From Euprymna scolopes (Eukaryota; Mollusca; Cephalopoda; Sepiida; Sepiolidae), in NCBI GenBank assembly GCA_024364805.1, contig CM044525.1:24306973-24370972 (forward strand): DNA of 64,000 nucleotides. Direction: 5' to 3'. How positions within the stretch are numbered: position 1 is the first letter of the stretch; every line of letters starts with the position of its first letter. This document shows, one piece after another, positions 21,573 to 31,714 of this stretch. The notes under the pieces are model-generated. The model was not told where the DNA came from. It was given only the letters and a program-made list of their open reading frames with translations, and made no database searches. The position numbers were made by a program, and so were the translations under genes.

Positions 21573-21970
21573 TTTTTTTTTTTTTTTTATTACATTCTCA
21601 GCTCAAACAAGGCACATTGCCACCTTGAGGTAGGGGGCTACTATCAGGGACATAAGTTACAGGGTTACTATGTAGGGAGTTGGGCAGAAAGATGTCGGTT
21701 CACGTTACACTTGAACTTCTGCATGTCAGTACAGTTGGGGAAGCAGGGACCCGGAAGGGAATTCCAAAGTCTAGCGTTTCTGGGGGGGAAAAAAAACTAC
21801 TGGAGTAGAAGGCTCTCTTACATCTAGGGATCTCTATTGTGAAGGGGTGGGATTTAGCTGCTTGTCGGGTTTGGCAGGGGTATTTACGTTGAGGGGGTAC
21901 AAGTGCTTGCAGTTCGTCGGAGCATTCACCGTTAAAGTACTTGTAGGACCTGCAGAATAAACTCTTGCAT
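21573..21970 (-). pseudogene. LINE (second subfamily) 3' end with poly(A)
   Basis: On the minus strand: codons for YKYFNGECSDELQALVPP, then a KRAFYSSSFF block and LEFPSGS, then a ~110-bp 3' UTR and a 16-nt poly(A) (T run 21573-21588). The first block is almost the same as in the copy at 60990-61050. The order (YF-G-SDEL-VPP, then SFF-R-LWNSLP-like, then tail) is that of the jockey/CR1-like ORF2 C-terminus at 34.6 kb, with a different tail. Frame broken in several places. 5'-truncated at about 21970. Confidence 0.7.
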
Positions 21971-22494
21971 TTGGTTGATATTTGATTTGTTTAATGGATG
22001 ATAGCCTTTTTTATTTGTATAAATCAGTAATGATGATTGTTCTAGATCTGTAAAATAAGTTCAACCATTCTGATGGTGTCTACCTCTTAATACCATTTAT
22101 TTTATGATGGTAGCTTTTGACTGTTTGATGACGTGTACGTTCTTGGTTTGCATTGGTTATTAGAGATGTTACCTTTGAACTTTTCAGAGCAGATTCAAGC
22201 CTTTTCTTTGCCTTATTCAAAGATTAATTTATAGTAAATATAATCATTATCTGGAAAGAAATGGGGACGTTATTTCCAGACAAACATGCAGATTTGTGCA
22301 CTTATTATGATGGCTTAGTTTTTTTTTTTAATTTTTTGTTGTTTACATTTATGTATGCATCTTGATGAGAGGTTTGATACACCTATCAGGTTTAATTGGA
22401 AAAAGCATTAACATCACTGTCATGATTTAATAAATTGATCTCATTTTAGATGCATGAAAAAAATCTCTCTATAATAAATGACATGTGTCATACA
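21971..22494. other. Non-coding, no recognised element
   Basis: AT-rich, nothing recognised. Confidence 0.5.
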
Positions 22495-22615
22495 GAAGTT
22501 TGAAACTGTATTTTCCTTTGGTTTGTCAAGTCAAAGTTGGGAACAATATTTTCCTTTGGTCTGTCGAGCCAGAGTTTGAAACAGTATTTTTCTTTTGGTT
22601 TATCAAGCCAATCAG
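22495..22615 (+). repeat. Short minisatellite, ~38-bp unit, three copies
   Basis: Three consecutive units of the type 'gtttgaaac(t/a)gtattttcctttggt(t/c)tgtc(a/g)ag(t/c)caaa'. The middle unit reads 'gttgggaacaatatt...'. The period is not a multiple of three, which argues against a repeated protein. Confidence 0.75.
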
Positions 22616-22917
22616 TTTTATAAAAAAGCTCTGTCTGTTGTCAGATATTTTAAATATTGTTTTTAGATCTATCGACACCTCTTAGAGAGGCTTTGCTCCG
22701 TCTGTTGGTCACTTGTCAGTTTTACTGTTAGAGTCAGGGATTGAATGATAATGTCTGTTTTACTTTTGTTTACATTCAATGATAGAATATGAATAAAACT
22801 ATTTTGACCTTAGACATGCTAATGTTTATATGGAGCAATTTGCATTATACTACCTGTTACAGTATTTATTATCTTACCAATGAATTACTGATTTGATAAA
22901 CGTTGCCATATATCTGT

Positions 22918-23540
22918 TTCTTAATATTATATTTCCTTTAGTCTGTTCCACTTATTCCTAAAAACTACTATACTGATCTTTATTATGATAAGGTGCAGAG
23001 AACTAAGTATTATGATATCCATTTGATGCATAGTTAGGGATTAGTAGGGATTAGTATTTAATGCAAAAAATGAGGGTAATAAGTTGATTTTCAGGAGTAT
23101 TCGTGTACGATATGAATGAATATCACAGTTAAATTTGTCGCTGGCAAGTAATTTTTATATTAAGACCTTCATATTCCCATGTTTTATCTAATACTTTTAA
23201 GTGGCTGCCATTTTTTTTCTTGTTACATAAGATACTTGATGCATGCTGCGAGCAATAGAAAACATCCCCCCTCCTCATGTTAAGAATGGCAACCAGTGAA
23301 AACAATAGGAAATACATTGGATAATGAAAGTCTTAATATCGTAAGGACTAACTTGCCAGTGGCAAATGTGATATTTGTTCATACTGGACCCGAATACCCC
23401 AAGAAATTTTAATGGTGAGTCTTTATTTGGTCCTCTAATCCACATTGACCAATATGAGTACAAATTTAAGCATATTCAACCATCAATTTGACATAAAGCA
23501 CTCCTTTTAAGTCAACAGACTATAACTTTTGTCCATTTTT
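22918..23540 (+). repeat. Dispersed repeat R5, interrupted by a MITE
   Basis: Parts 22918-23074 and 23459-23540 are together one copy of a repeat also seen at 45690-46035 (plus) and 24945-25475 (minus). Shared words: 'ttatgataaggtgca(g)', 'gaactaagtattatg', 'cagttagggatta', 'agtatttaatgcaaaaa-tgag' and 'aaatttaa(g/a)catattcaaccatcaattt'. The uninterrupted copy at 45.7 kb reads straight through the point where 23075-23453 is inserted here. Non-coding. Confidence 0.75.
23075..23453. mobile_element. ~379-bp long-inverted-repeat MITE with 5-bp TSD
   Basis: Inserted into repeat R5 with the duplicated target ATGAG (23070-23074 and 23454-23458). The two halves are inverted copies: 'ggagtattcgtgtacgatatgaa' pairs with the complement of 'ttcatactggacccgaatacccc', and 'gctggcaagt...atattaagac' pairs with 'gtcttaatat...acttgccagt'. 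Arms are well over 100 bp, imperfect, with a small centre around 23215-23300. No coding sequence. The superfamily is not clear from the ends. Confidence 0.75.
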
Positions 23541-23667
23541 AATGGACTATAAAGTCTAGTATCTGTTATTATTCTAAATCTGTGTTAATCAATGTTAGTT
23601 TTTCTAAAGCTTTTAATCACAGAAAATACATGTTGAATGCTAGGATTGAGTGATGGAAAAAAAATCA

Positions 23668-23815
23668 TTTTAATTGTTCCAATTAGCCGTAATTTGTAAT
23701 GTACACAGTCATCCATCTCTTACTAATTTTCTCCTTATTACATTCACCCTGTCTCACTGTATATTGTCCCCCCCCCACCATGCTCTTATGGTTTTTGTCA
23801 CTCTCACTTCTCTCT
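23668..23815 (+). repeat. Dispersed repeat pair member (with 13150-13290)
   Basis: See 13150-13290. Here the repeat is followed by a C-run (23768-23776) and then by (TC)n. Confidence 0.5.
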
Positions 23816-23879
23816 CTCTCTCTCTCTGTTTAACAGTTAAAAGTGATAAAACTAACTATAAATCAGAAGTTTTGAATAC

Positions 23880-23918
<39 letters not shown>
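23809..23918 (+). repeat. Microsatellites: (TC)n, then (CATA)n and (TA)n
   Basis: (TC)9 at 23809-23826 and a compound CATA/TA tract at 23877-23918, with unrelated sequence between. Confidence 0.9.
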
Positions 23919-24212
23919 AAGCTGAACGTCCGCGTGTCTAATAGGCTCCTATATGGTTGACTATTATAGAAAACTGATCAAATATAATGATAGATGTATC
24001 GAGACACAGGAATGGGTCTGTTTGATCTGGCATAATGATGATTCATTAAAATTGTAGGGTCTGTGTACGCGCCTGGTCCACAAAGTATGGAAATAAAAAT
24101 AAAAAAAAACGTTTATAAGTGTTTTTGATATAGATGTATATAATAATACTTTGATAAGTATGTTTTAACTTAAAATAATATATATGTATGTATGTATATG
24201 TATGTAGCATCA

Positions 24213-24541
24213 TGTGTGTTGGGATGGAGAGGGCTCCCGTAAGGCAACCTTTCTAGGAGAAGCAAATCTCTGATCTAAAAAAACATAAAGCGGGAGACCA
24301 GTACCCGCATTAAGCTGGTCTGCAGTTTAACTTGTTGCTGACTATCTTGCTCTTGCTTGTTGCTGGATCTCAACATTTTGAACTGAGAGAGAGACTTAGC
24401 TGTCGTACAAAGCTAAGACTGTGTATAAATACTCCCTCAGGCATTTGTCTATTAAAATGGTCTTGTGGCGATGGAAGTCATTTTTGGGCTCATGGACTTT
24501 AAGTGTCTGAGGGAGTGGCACTCGTCTGACAAGACGTTGCA
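24213..24541 (+). mobile_element. Candidate solo LTR (fossil LTR retrotransposon end)
   Basis: A 329-bp GC-richer block between TA-rich microsatellites. It starts TGTG, ends TTGCA (so TG...CA), and is bracketed by a 4-bp direct repeat ATCA (24209-24212 and 24542-24545), the combination expected for a solo LTR. Inside, TATAAATA at 24424 is a plausible promoter TATA box, and two inverted CTCCCTCAG words flank it downstream. No internal retroelement sequence or second LTR was seen. Family unassigned; age cannot be judged from one copy. Confidence 0.5.

Positions 24542-24544
<3 letters not shown>

Positions 24545-24578
<34 letters not shown>
24545..24578 (+). repeat. (AT)n microsatellite
   Basis: Seventeen AT units directly next to the candidate LTR. 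A second TATG/TA-rich tract lies on its other side (24180-24205). Confidence 0.9.
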
Positions 24579-24580
<2 letters not shown>

Positions 24581-24944
24581 AAACTCTGGATTTTTCTGAT
24601 GAGTATGAAAAGAAATTTTAAAATGTACTGTTTTTTATTAAAAAAAAAAAAATCATTGGTAAAATGAATTGGACTTTAAATTTTTATATCTATTTTTATA
24701 TGTTTTGTTGTTATATCTTAAACATAGAGTTTCTGACTTATGGAAAGATTGGTACACAAAAAGATTAAAAAATATTTGCATACATTTTCACATGACATAT
24801 ATATGTGCACGCGCATGTGTATAATTATTTCATATATATATACACATGATATAAGGCAATATAATATATTGTGTATAGATTTTCAGTATATACTTCAACA
24901 GCTTGATTAGAGCTTGGTAGTAATGTAAAAATACTATATTTTCT
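24579..24944. other. Non-coding, no recognised element
   Basis: AT-rich with a poly(A) at 24639-24651. Nothing recognised. Confidence 0.5.
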
Positions 24945-25475
24945 AGTCCATTAAAACTGACTAAAATTATAACTTATTAGAATGAGTGCTTTGTGCCAAA
25001 TTGATGGTTAAATATGGTTAAATTTATGCTTCATTTTTGCATTAAATACTAATTCTATTAATCCCTAACTGTGCATCGAACAGATACCATAATACTTAGC
25101 TCACTACACCTTATCATAACAAAGGTTCATACTGACCAGCCATAATGTTGCTTAACTTCAGTTATCCAGTATTTCGACATTATAGAAGATATTTACCTAG
25201 ATTACAATTGGAAAGAATGAGAAAATTACTAAGTTTTTTAGTTTGTTAAAAATTGGCAAAAGTTGTACTCTGTTGGTTTAAAATATGCCGAATTGATGGT
25301 CGAATATGGTTAAATTTGTGCATAATTTTTGCATTAAATACTAATTCCTATTAATTCCTAAGTGTGCTTCGAACAGATACCACAACACTGAGTTCACTGC
25401 ACCTTATCATAACAAAGATCCATATAAAATTTCAACAAGATCAGCTCACTAGTTTCCTAAAAAAGAGTGGAACAC
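24945..25475 (-). repeat. Dispersed repeat R5, two successive minus-strand copies
   Basis: Two reversed copies of R5, about 24945-25125 and 25235-25475, each with the complements of 'ttatgataaggtgca', 'agtatttaatgcaaaa' and 'caaatttaaccatattc-accatcaatt'. The upstream end of the second includes 'aaactagtgagctgatcttg', the same 'act-gag/ggcc-atctg-ctgaaatttt' type of phrase seen at 45695. Their spacing suggests a tandem duplication or two nearby insertions. Confidence 0.7.
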
Positions 25476-26127
25476 ACAAACAGAAATATAATATAGCTTT
25501 TTATATACATCGTTTTAGCTAATCAAAATAAAATACCATACCAAATTCTTTTACAAGTATTTCAAAGATTTTGATTTATTTTTAGAACTTATAATTGTCT
25601 TTACGTCTTGTTTTTCATAAGAAAATCTTAAATGATTGAAAAACAAAACCTGAATAATTTTGATTTTTTTTTTTTCATTATTTTGAAAATTAAAAAAAAT
25701 CACACAAATCATTTTGTACCACAAAGATGATGTTCATATAGAACTTCATGATGTGTGAACGTGTCGATGAAGCTGAATAAACTGAATCCATTGTATGTTA
25801 TATTCTATTACCGTATTATTATTCTATTGTTTATAGTGGTATTATATTGTTTTATTGTTTTTAAAATAAAACAAACAGGCCACCCAGTGTTGTCTGGCTA
25901 CAAGATTTGCTTAAATATGATATTTTAATTCATATAGATTACATATCTATTATAGAAACAATTATCTCTCAGTTATTATATTGAACATAATATATAGTAG
26001 TGAAATCAAAACTAAGTATATGTGTGTGTGTTATCCCTTTTTAAAAGATAAAGATGGAATCACTTGATTGTCAAAGACAAGATTCAAGCAAGCAAGAAAG
26101 ACGGCCACATTTATAATTATATTGATA
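25476..26127. other. Non-coding, no gene seen
   Basis: AT-rich with homopolymer runs; nothing recognised. Confidence 0.5.
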
Positions 26128-27013
26128 CTAGCATGGGTGCCCGGCGTTGCCCAGGTGTTTAGAAGTGTATGTTGAGCAAAAATAAAAAGTGGTAGTAGGA
26201 AGGCAGGCTTGAACCCGTACTGCAAAGGAGGAAAAGAACGGGGAAAAAAACCTGACGTCTTTGCTGTTACGACCACCGCCAAACCGGAAGTGACGTAGGT
26301 TTTAATTAAGGCTAGACAATCAAAAGAAGAGGATGACTTTCGAAAATATCGGCGAAAAAAGTGACTCCCCCCTCCTGTAGAAAAGTGTCCAGTTGAAGGT
26401 AAAGATATCAATGTTTTTAGCGAATTTTTCGATATTTGCCGTTTGAAAGGTCGAACTGCAAAATTGTACTGATCTTGAAAGATTTGCCGCTTCTGTCAAA
26501 AGTTTTAAGCAGACAAGCATACATACATACATACATACATTTATATATTGGTAACTCAAATTTTTGACCCAAACCGATTAAAAAGCTTGCCCTATCTCTG
26601 AATACCCTTTATGTAAAATTTCAAATTCTTAAACCATAAATGGTTTGAGTAATTTGGTAGAGACCGAAGCAGTCCAATTTTTTTAAACTTTGACCCCTTA
26701 AGATTTATTGTTTTGGGCTGAAATCAAGTTATTAAGTTAGATCCATGTCCAAGGAACCTATATCTAAATTTTCAAATGTTTAGACCCAAAATTGGCGGAG
26801 GAGTTTGGTAGAGTTCCAAAGGTCAAATTGTTGAACTTTGACCTCTTAACAATCAAATTTCTGGCCCAAAATCGATTACAAAGCTTTGCCCAAATCTCAG
26901 TAGCCTGTATATCAAATTTCGAGTCTGTAGACTGAAAATTGACAGAGTTATTGTGTAGGGAAATGTACACAGACAGACAGACAGACATTTTCACTTTTAT
27001 AGATATATATAGA
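26128..27013 (-). mobile_element. Non-autonomous Helitron, long form, intact ends
   Basis: On the minus strand it starts A|TCTATATATATCTATAAAAG (27013) and ends with a GC-rich hairpin (GGGCAACGCCGGG) followed by GCACCCATGCTAG|T (26128-26131 is CTAG). Insertion between A and T, a 5' TC, a 3' hairpin and a CTRR end are the Helitron hallmarks. The 886 bp divides into a 3' ~400 bp shared with the short forms at 9679, 39322 and 47996, and a 5' ~450 bp module shared with 40375, 52885, 41735 and 57040. No Rep/helicase coding sequence. Confidence 0.75.
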
Positions 27014-27155
27014 TTGAATTCAGGATGTGATTTGTATTGCGATAATACTTGTTGCTCTTTTGTTGTCATATTTTCGCATGGGTAATAGGGCTTTCTGATT
27101 ACCCTGTACACAAATAATCAACAATAATCATCTATATATATTAAGTAGTAGCATT

Positions 27156-27178
27156 TGTGTGTGTGTGTGTGTGTGTGT
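27156..27178 (+). repeat. (TG)n microsatellite
   Basis: Pure TG tract following TTAAGTAGTAGCATT. It leads into the hairpin-rich repeat region. Confidence 0.9.
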
Positions 27179-27179
27179 A

Positions 27180-27571
27180 CAACTCTCCTACAGCAAAAAC
27201 CGCACTATTTTTCAAAGTTAAGGTCAAGGTCATAGTCTATATACTCTCCAGGTTTGGTTATGATTAGCTCACTACTGAATTGATCATAACCAAACCTGGC
27301 ATGAAGCTGGTTCCCCACCTAGGGATGGGGCACACCATTTTTCAATGTTATGGTCAAAGGTTAAGATCATAGCATATATATCTATATATCTATGTATATT
27401 CTCCTACAGCTCACACAACTGAAGTGATCATGACCAAACCTAACATGATGATGGTCTCTGTCTAGGGATGGTGCACATTATTTTTCAAGGTCAAGGTGAA
27501 ATGTTAAAGTTGAGGCTTTGTTGTATGCTCGGGTACCTGCAAAGTGGGTACCCGAGCATAAAGCAAAGTCC
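27180..27571. repeat. Diverged repeats of ~170 bp with two long perfect hairpins
   Basis: The phrases 'ctcctacagc', 'gatcat(a/g)accaaacct', 'tctagggatgg(g/t)gcaca' and 'tttttcaa-gt(t/c)a(a/t)ggtca' recur two to three times, so the segment consists of old repeat units. One unit is partly inverted, producing a perfect 17-bp stem (27248-27264 with 27283-27299, 18-nt loop). At its right edge a second stem pairs 27524-27537 with 27547-27560 perfectly (TATGCTCGGGTACC) and continues outward with a few mismatches to about 27513/27571. Confidence 0.7.
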
Positions 27572-28184
27572 TGCGCAAAGAGCGGTTATTTTTACTAGTA
27601 TTTAAATATGCTAAAATGCTAAAAACATCACTAATTGCATGGTGCACTTGAAGAAAACTAGAGGGATCATATAAAAACAATTCAGTTTCCAGCTCTGGTC
27701 AAAATCTGAGCTAAGATGCAGCACGAAAATAAGGAACTATGAAATGTTAGTGCAAACTATCTTTGTTTATAGTAGAGAGTCATGGCCAACAAAAGTGGAA
27801 GATTTTGATCACCACTGTTTGTGTCATATTCGCTGTGTCTGATGACAACACTTCTTTTCAAAGAACACAGTATGTTTCTGTTGTAAAATTAATTCTCTCC
27901 AATATGTCATCCTCACAAGCAATCTACGTGGGTTGTCAACTAATAAAGTTCATCTATGAAGCTATCCTACAGGGTTCAAAAAAGCGATGTTCTAACCAAA
28001 CAAATGCCTGGCTAATGATGGTTGAAGGTGACTTGGAAACTAATCTGAATCCTTAAGTCTATTACCATTGGAAAAGTGAGTAGTTAAAAATCACTCAATC
28101 GTTAACATCAAATTGTCAGGCTTGGTCAACTTACATGAGAGATGCATTGGTGAGGATCAATGGAGCTAGCTCAATCCTTTAAGG
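27572..28184. other. Non-coding or unassigned; 97-codon frame at 27763-28056
   Basis: The frame 27763-28056 (+) begins MFIVESHGQQKWK and ends DLETNLNP. It has no recognisable domain, no good start context and weak similarity of its first bases to 39165-39210, so I do not call it a gene. The rest is unassigned. Confidence 0.4.
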
Positions 28185-28366
28185 AGAGTAGAAAGTGGAT
28201 CTTGAGTTTACTTTTGGCAGCCTTGTAACTTGCACTTTTCTTATTTGGTTCTTTGATCCTCATATTCCAGGAGCAATGTTTCTGACAAAGAGGGAAAAAT
28301 TGCTGTTGGGGGGGGTTAGAATCTATTACATCTAACATTTATCATGGCAAGTTTTTGACCTTGATG

Positions 28367-28425
<59 letters not shown>

Positions 28426-28497
28426 AGCTCTTAACATCAAGTGGCTTAATGCCTTGTCTGGAGCGATTTCCATAAAAGAAAGAAAGAAACACACACA
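28185..28497 (+). mobile_element. 5S-headed SINE family, copy D (body and tail only)
   Basis: Matches copy C body and tail: 'agaaagtggatcttgagtttacttttggcagcc', 'caatgtttctgacaaag-gggaaaaattgctgtt', then 'ctcttaacatcaagtggcttaatgccttgtctgga' and an (AAAG)n tail. The 5S head is not recognisable here. An (AT)27 tract (28369-28422) sits where copy C has poly(T), between body and tail, so this internal low-complexity spot has expanded independently. Confidence 0.7.
28369..28422 (+). repeat. (AT)27 microsatellite
   Basis: Fifty-four bases of pure AT inside SINE copy D. Confidence 0.95.
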
Positions 28498-29193
28498 CTG
28501 TAAAGGCTGTCTCAAGTACATAGTAGTATTAGCAGTAGTAGTAGTATTATCACTATGAAATGTATACTTTCCTATTACATTGTTTTATTTCTAATCCTTT
28601 TGGAACTTGTATTTAATCCTATTGTAATTAGATGCTGTATGCATCAAATAATAAACAATTTTCAAAAACAACCTTTTGTGTATATTTCCTAGGTTGTTAA
28701 ACAGTTAATGTTGATATTGATAACTTTAGCCCTATTATAAAAACGTTCTTTTGATTTCATTTTTTTTATCTGCTGTCAAATTAGTTGTTCAAAAGCTGCT
28801 AAACAATTTAATGAAGCATTTCTATAATCGATCATTTTGAAAGAATTTCAATCAAACATCACTGAAACTTATTGATCGCTATGATTGCCGCATTACTTTG
28901 ATAGTTTTTAAGATGAATCAACACAAAATTATCTGTTATTATGAAGCAGGTTTCAAAAACTTAAAACGTAATCAAAAATTGTAAATGAAATTTAAGTTTA
29001 TGGGAGGCAAGACAATGCAGAGGTGTAATGGATTAGACAAACTGAAGTAAACATGCATGTTTGAAAGTCGAACACACGTCTGACGAAGGGAAGAATTTCC
29101 CAAAATATTACAACATGTTTACTCTACCTGACGCAAGGAAGAACACAATACATGTAAAATTTTAAATATCTATCTATCTATATAGAAGAAGTT
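28498..29193. other. Non-coding, no recognised element
   Basis: Contains 'ACGTCTGACGAAGGGAAGAA' and again 'ctacctgacgcaaggaagaa' about 60 bp later, a small local duplication. Nothing else recognised. Confidence 0.5.
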
Positions 29194-29410
29194 TAAGACA
29201 CCAAAATAAAACTAGCATTTTTGTAGTAAGTAAGGCGCATGTTCTTTATTGATTTTCATTATAAAATTGTTTTACAACCATTCGGAGACAAGATACTGCA
29301 GCATGCCCAAAGATATTCTGACTGAACTTAAAATAAGTTTTATAATGAAAATCATTAAGGAATGTCTGCCTTATTTACTATAAAAATTCTAGTTTTATTT
29401 TGGTGTCTTA
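29194..29410. mobile_element. 217-bp MITE with ~78-bp inverted ends, TA flanks
   Basis: Left arm TAAGACACCAAAATAAAAC (from 29194) and right arm ending GTTTTATTTTGGTGTCTTA (29410) are perfect inverted repeats at the tip. The match continues through 'tagtaagtaaggc' and 'tgattttcattataaaa' for about 78 bp per arm with roughly ten mismatches. TA at both tips fits a Tc1/mariner-type target. A right-end fragment with TTATTTTGGTGTCCTAC occurs at 44618-44634. Confidence 0.8.
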
Positions 29411-30013
29411 CCCCCCCCCCCCATTTTTGCGGATGAGGAGATTATATTCAAAGACAAAACCTTTGTCTATTATTGTCAATAATTATTGTCAATTTTAATA
29501 AAAGGAACATCGTTTCCAAAACGATCATACACTCAAGTTGATTTTGTTTGTTTTTCCTTTTGAAACGGATTCATAATTTACAATTATTAATCTTTTTACT
29601 CAATATTAATATAGCTCTAGGATACATATACCTATTGAGCTTATTATATATCTACAGTACTATGGGCACTGTTCTGTAAAAGTATTAATGCATTTATTAA
29701 TACATTAAAATAAACTCTGCTCTTTAGACTCTAGGTCTAATTTCCTCTATAAAATATAAAAGATATATAAACATATGCATATATTGGATCAGTAAAAGTT
29801 AAGCTGCATAGCTTATTCCACCATTATATCTTAATTTGCTTCAGTTTGTGTTTATCCATTACACCATTGCACTGTATTTCCTCCTATAAACTTAAATTTC
29901 CTTTTATATACATTTTAAACAATGCTTCAAGCAAACTAAATTTTCTCTTTAGTATGGTTCCCACGTGGTTGTTTTCTCATATCTATTGATTTCTTGGTTC
30001 TCCTTTCTCACCC

Positions 30014-30106
<93 letters not shown>

Positions 30107-30450
30107 GCAACTAATGTTTGTATAAATAAAAATCTAAACTAAATATAAAGCTATGTTATTGAACACTTATTTAAACACAATAAGGATTAACTCCTATGAA
30201 AAATACATTACCGAAAATTATATGAAGATATTCTTTTTATTATTTCATGCAAAATATAACACAATATATTATTTTATCACGTGTATACATATATATGTAT
30301 CATAAAATAATATACATTTTTGTTTAGTACGAGCAGTTATTAATTTCCCTCAGGAATGAAACACAAAAGTTTCTCTCTAATTTATTTTCCATAACTATAT
30401 TTTCATATTACTACTACTACTACTACTACTACTCTCTCTCTTATATACAT
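29411..30450. other. Non-coding; large (AT)n and (TAC)n tracts
   Basis: No gene. Holds a C-run (29411-29421), the (AT)43 tract listed separately, and (TAC)8 followed by (TC)n at 30408-30441. Confidence 0.6.
30017..30102 (+). repeat. (AT)43 microsatellite
   Basis: Eighty-six bases of uninterrupted AT, the longest simple repeat of the window. Confidence 0.95.
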
Positions 30451-31285
30451 TAGTGTTGGAATCAGGAATTGGAACTTTTTGAGGTATTGGTTAGTGTTGG
30501 GACGATTAATCGGAATCGGGAATAAAAAAAATCAGAGCTTTTTGGGGTATTAGAATTGGAATCGGAAAAATTTTAGCCTATTTTCTGATGCCAAAACTGA
30601 TTCCTTAAATTATCTTTTTTATTTGATTTTGGTTTAAGAAACATCTTCCATTGCTTGTAGTAATAATAAAATAATAAATATTTATTCATTTAAACTTTCA
30701 GTAAGACTAAAATCTCTAGACCACCCACTCACAAGTGTGTTTTTATGTTTGAGAAAATATAGGCACATTTAAGATGTGTTTTTACAGTAATCAGGACAAA
30801 ACACCACTTTTTTTAGTTAAATATTTAGAGATTTATAAAGAATCGGAATCAGTAATTGTATCGGAATTGGGAATTTAGTACGGAATCGGTAGTTGTATCG
30901 GAATCGGGGAAAATATTGGAATTGTTCCATCACTAGTATTGGTATCGGAATTGGAAAAATTTTTTGCCTATTTTCCGCTGGCAAAAACAATTATTTTAAT
31001 TATGTTTTACTTGATTTTGTTTAAAGCAAAATCTTCCACTGCTGGTAGTAGTTATAAATTAATAAATATTTATTGATTTTAAAATAACACTTAAACTAAA
31101 ATCTATAGATCATCTTCCATGAGTGTATTTTTATGTTTGAGAAAATATCTGCACATTTAACATGTGTTTTTACAATAATCGCGAATAAAATATAGTTAAG
31201 TACAAAGAAAAAATATATAAAGAATCGGAATCTGGAATTTAGTACAACCAGTAAATGTGAAAATATCGGAATCGTCCCATCACTA
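30451..31285 (+). mobile_element. hAT-like MITE, copy 2 (outer, split by copy 3)
   Basis: An older family member: starts TAGTGTTGGAATCAGGAATT at 30451 and, after the inserted copy 3, resumes at 30936 with 'ggtatcggaattggaaaaatttt-tgcctattttc' and ends '...atcggaatcgtcccatcacta' at 31285. Its 5' terminal part is shorter than in copy 1 (the GACGATTAATCGG block is missing). No clear outer 8-bp target duplication was found. Confidence 0.75.
30492..30935 (+). mobile_element. hAT-like MITE, copy 3, nested, with perfect 8-bp TSD
   Basis: 444 bp, starting TAGTGTTGGGACGATTAATC and ending GAATTGTTCCATCACTA. It is bracketed by a perfect 8-bp duplication GTATTGGT (30484-30491 and 30936-30943), where the target belongs to copy 2 of the same family. 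Internal sequence is collinear with copy 1 at 20080 ('cttccattgcttgtagtaataataaaataataaatattta', read in pieces), with no coding frame. Confidence 0.85.
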
Positions 31286-31450
31286 ACGTGCTTCTCGCTT
31301 GTGGGTAATAGTTGCCACTTAGCATAAAGAACTGCTTCTTTTTGTTTTTTTTCCTGCTAGAAGCAATTAAATTCATTTCTCTCTCTCTCTCTCCCTCTGC
31401 AATCAGTAATGTAAATGAACATAAAAACATCATTTCTCATATTTTTATGA

Positions 31451-31560
31451 TCACTATAGCATATTGGTAAAATATTCAACTGCTGTCCAGGTGGTAGGGT
31501 TTCGAGTTTCAGTTGTACACTCCAGAATTATGATATGGCAATAATTGTCTGTCTGTGCAT
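31451..31560 (+). mobile_element. tRNA-headed SINE remnant
   Basis: 'tagcatattggtaaaatatt' resembles an A box with the following D-loop, and 'ggtagggtttcgagtttcag', 47 nt later, resembles a B box and TPsiC arm. The spacing is that of a tRNA head. The acceptor-stem pairing is not evident and the downstream body is unidentified, so a SINE remnant is more likely than a tRNA gene. Confidence 0.45.
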
Positions 31561-31714
31561 TGTTCATTTCACGATCCAATGCTTGCCAATAAAATCATTT
31601 CTTTTCAATTTACACAAGAACAGTAGTATGTGAGTGCTTCCATTGAAGTAAAATAGGGTGCTTGATGGATTGTGAATTTCCTTTCTGAATTGTTTACATT
31701 TGATTTTAATGAAA

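Noticed and set aside
27763-28056. 97-codon open frame as a gene
   Set aside because: No domain, no promoter and weak repeat similarity at its start; not enough to call.
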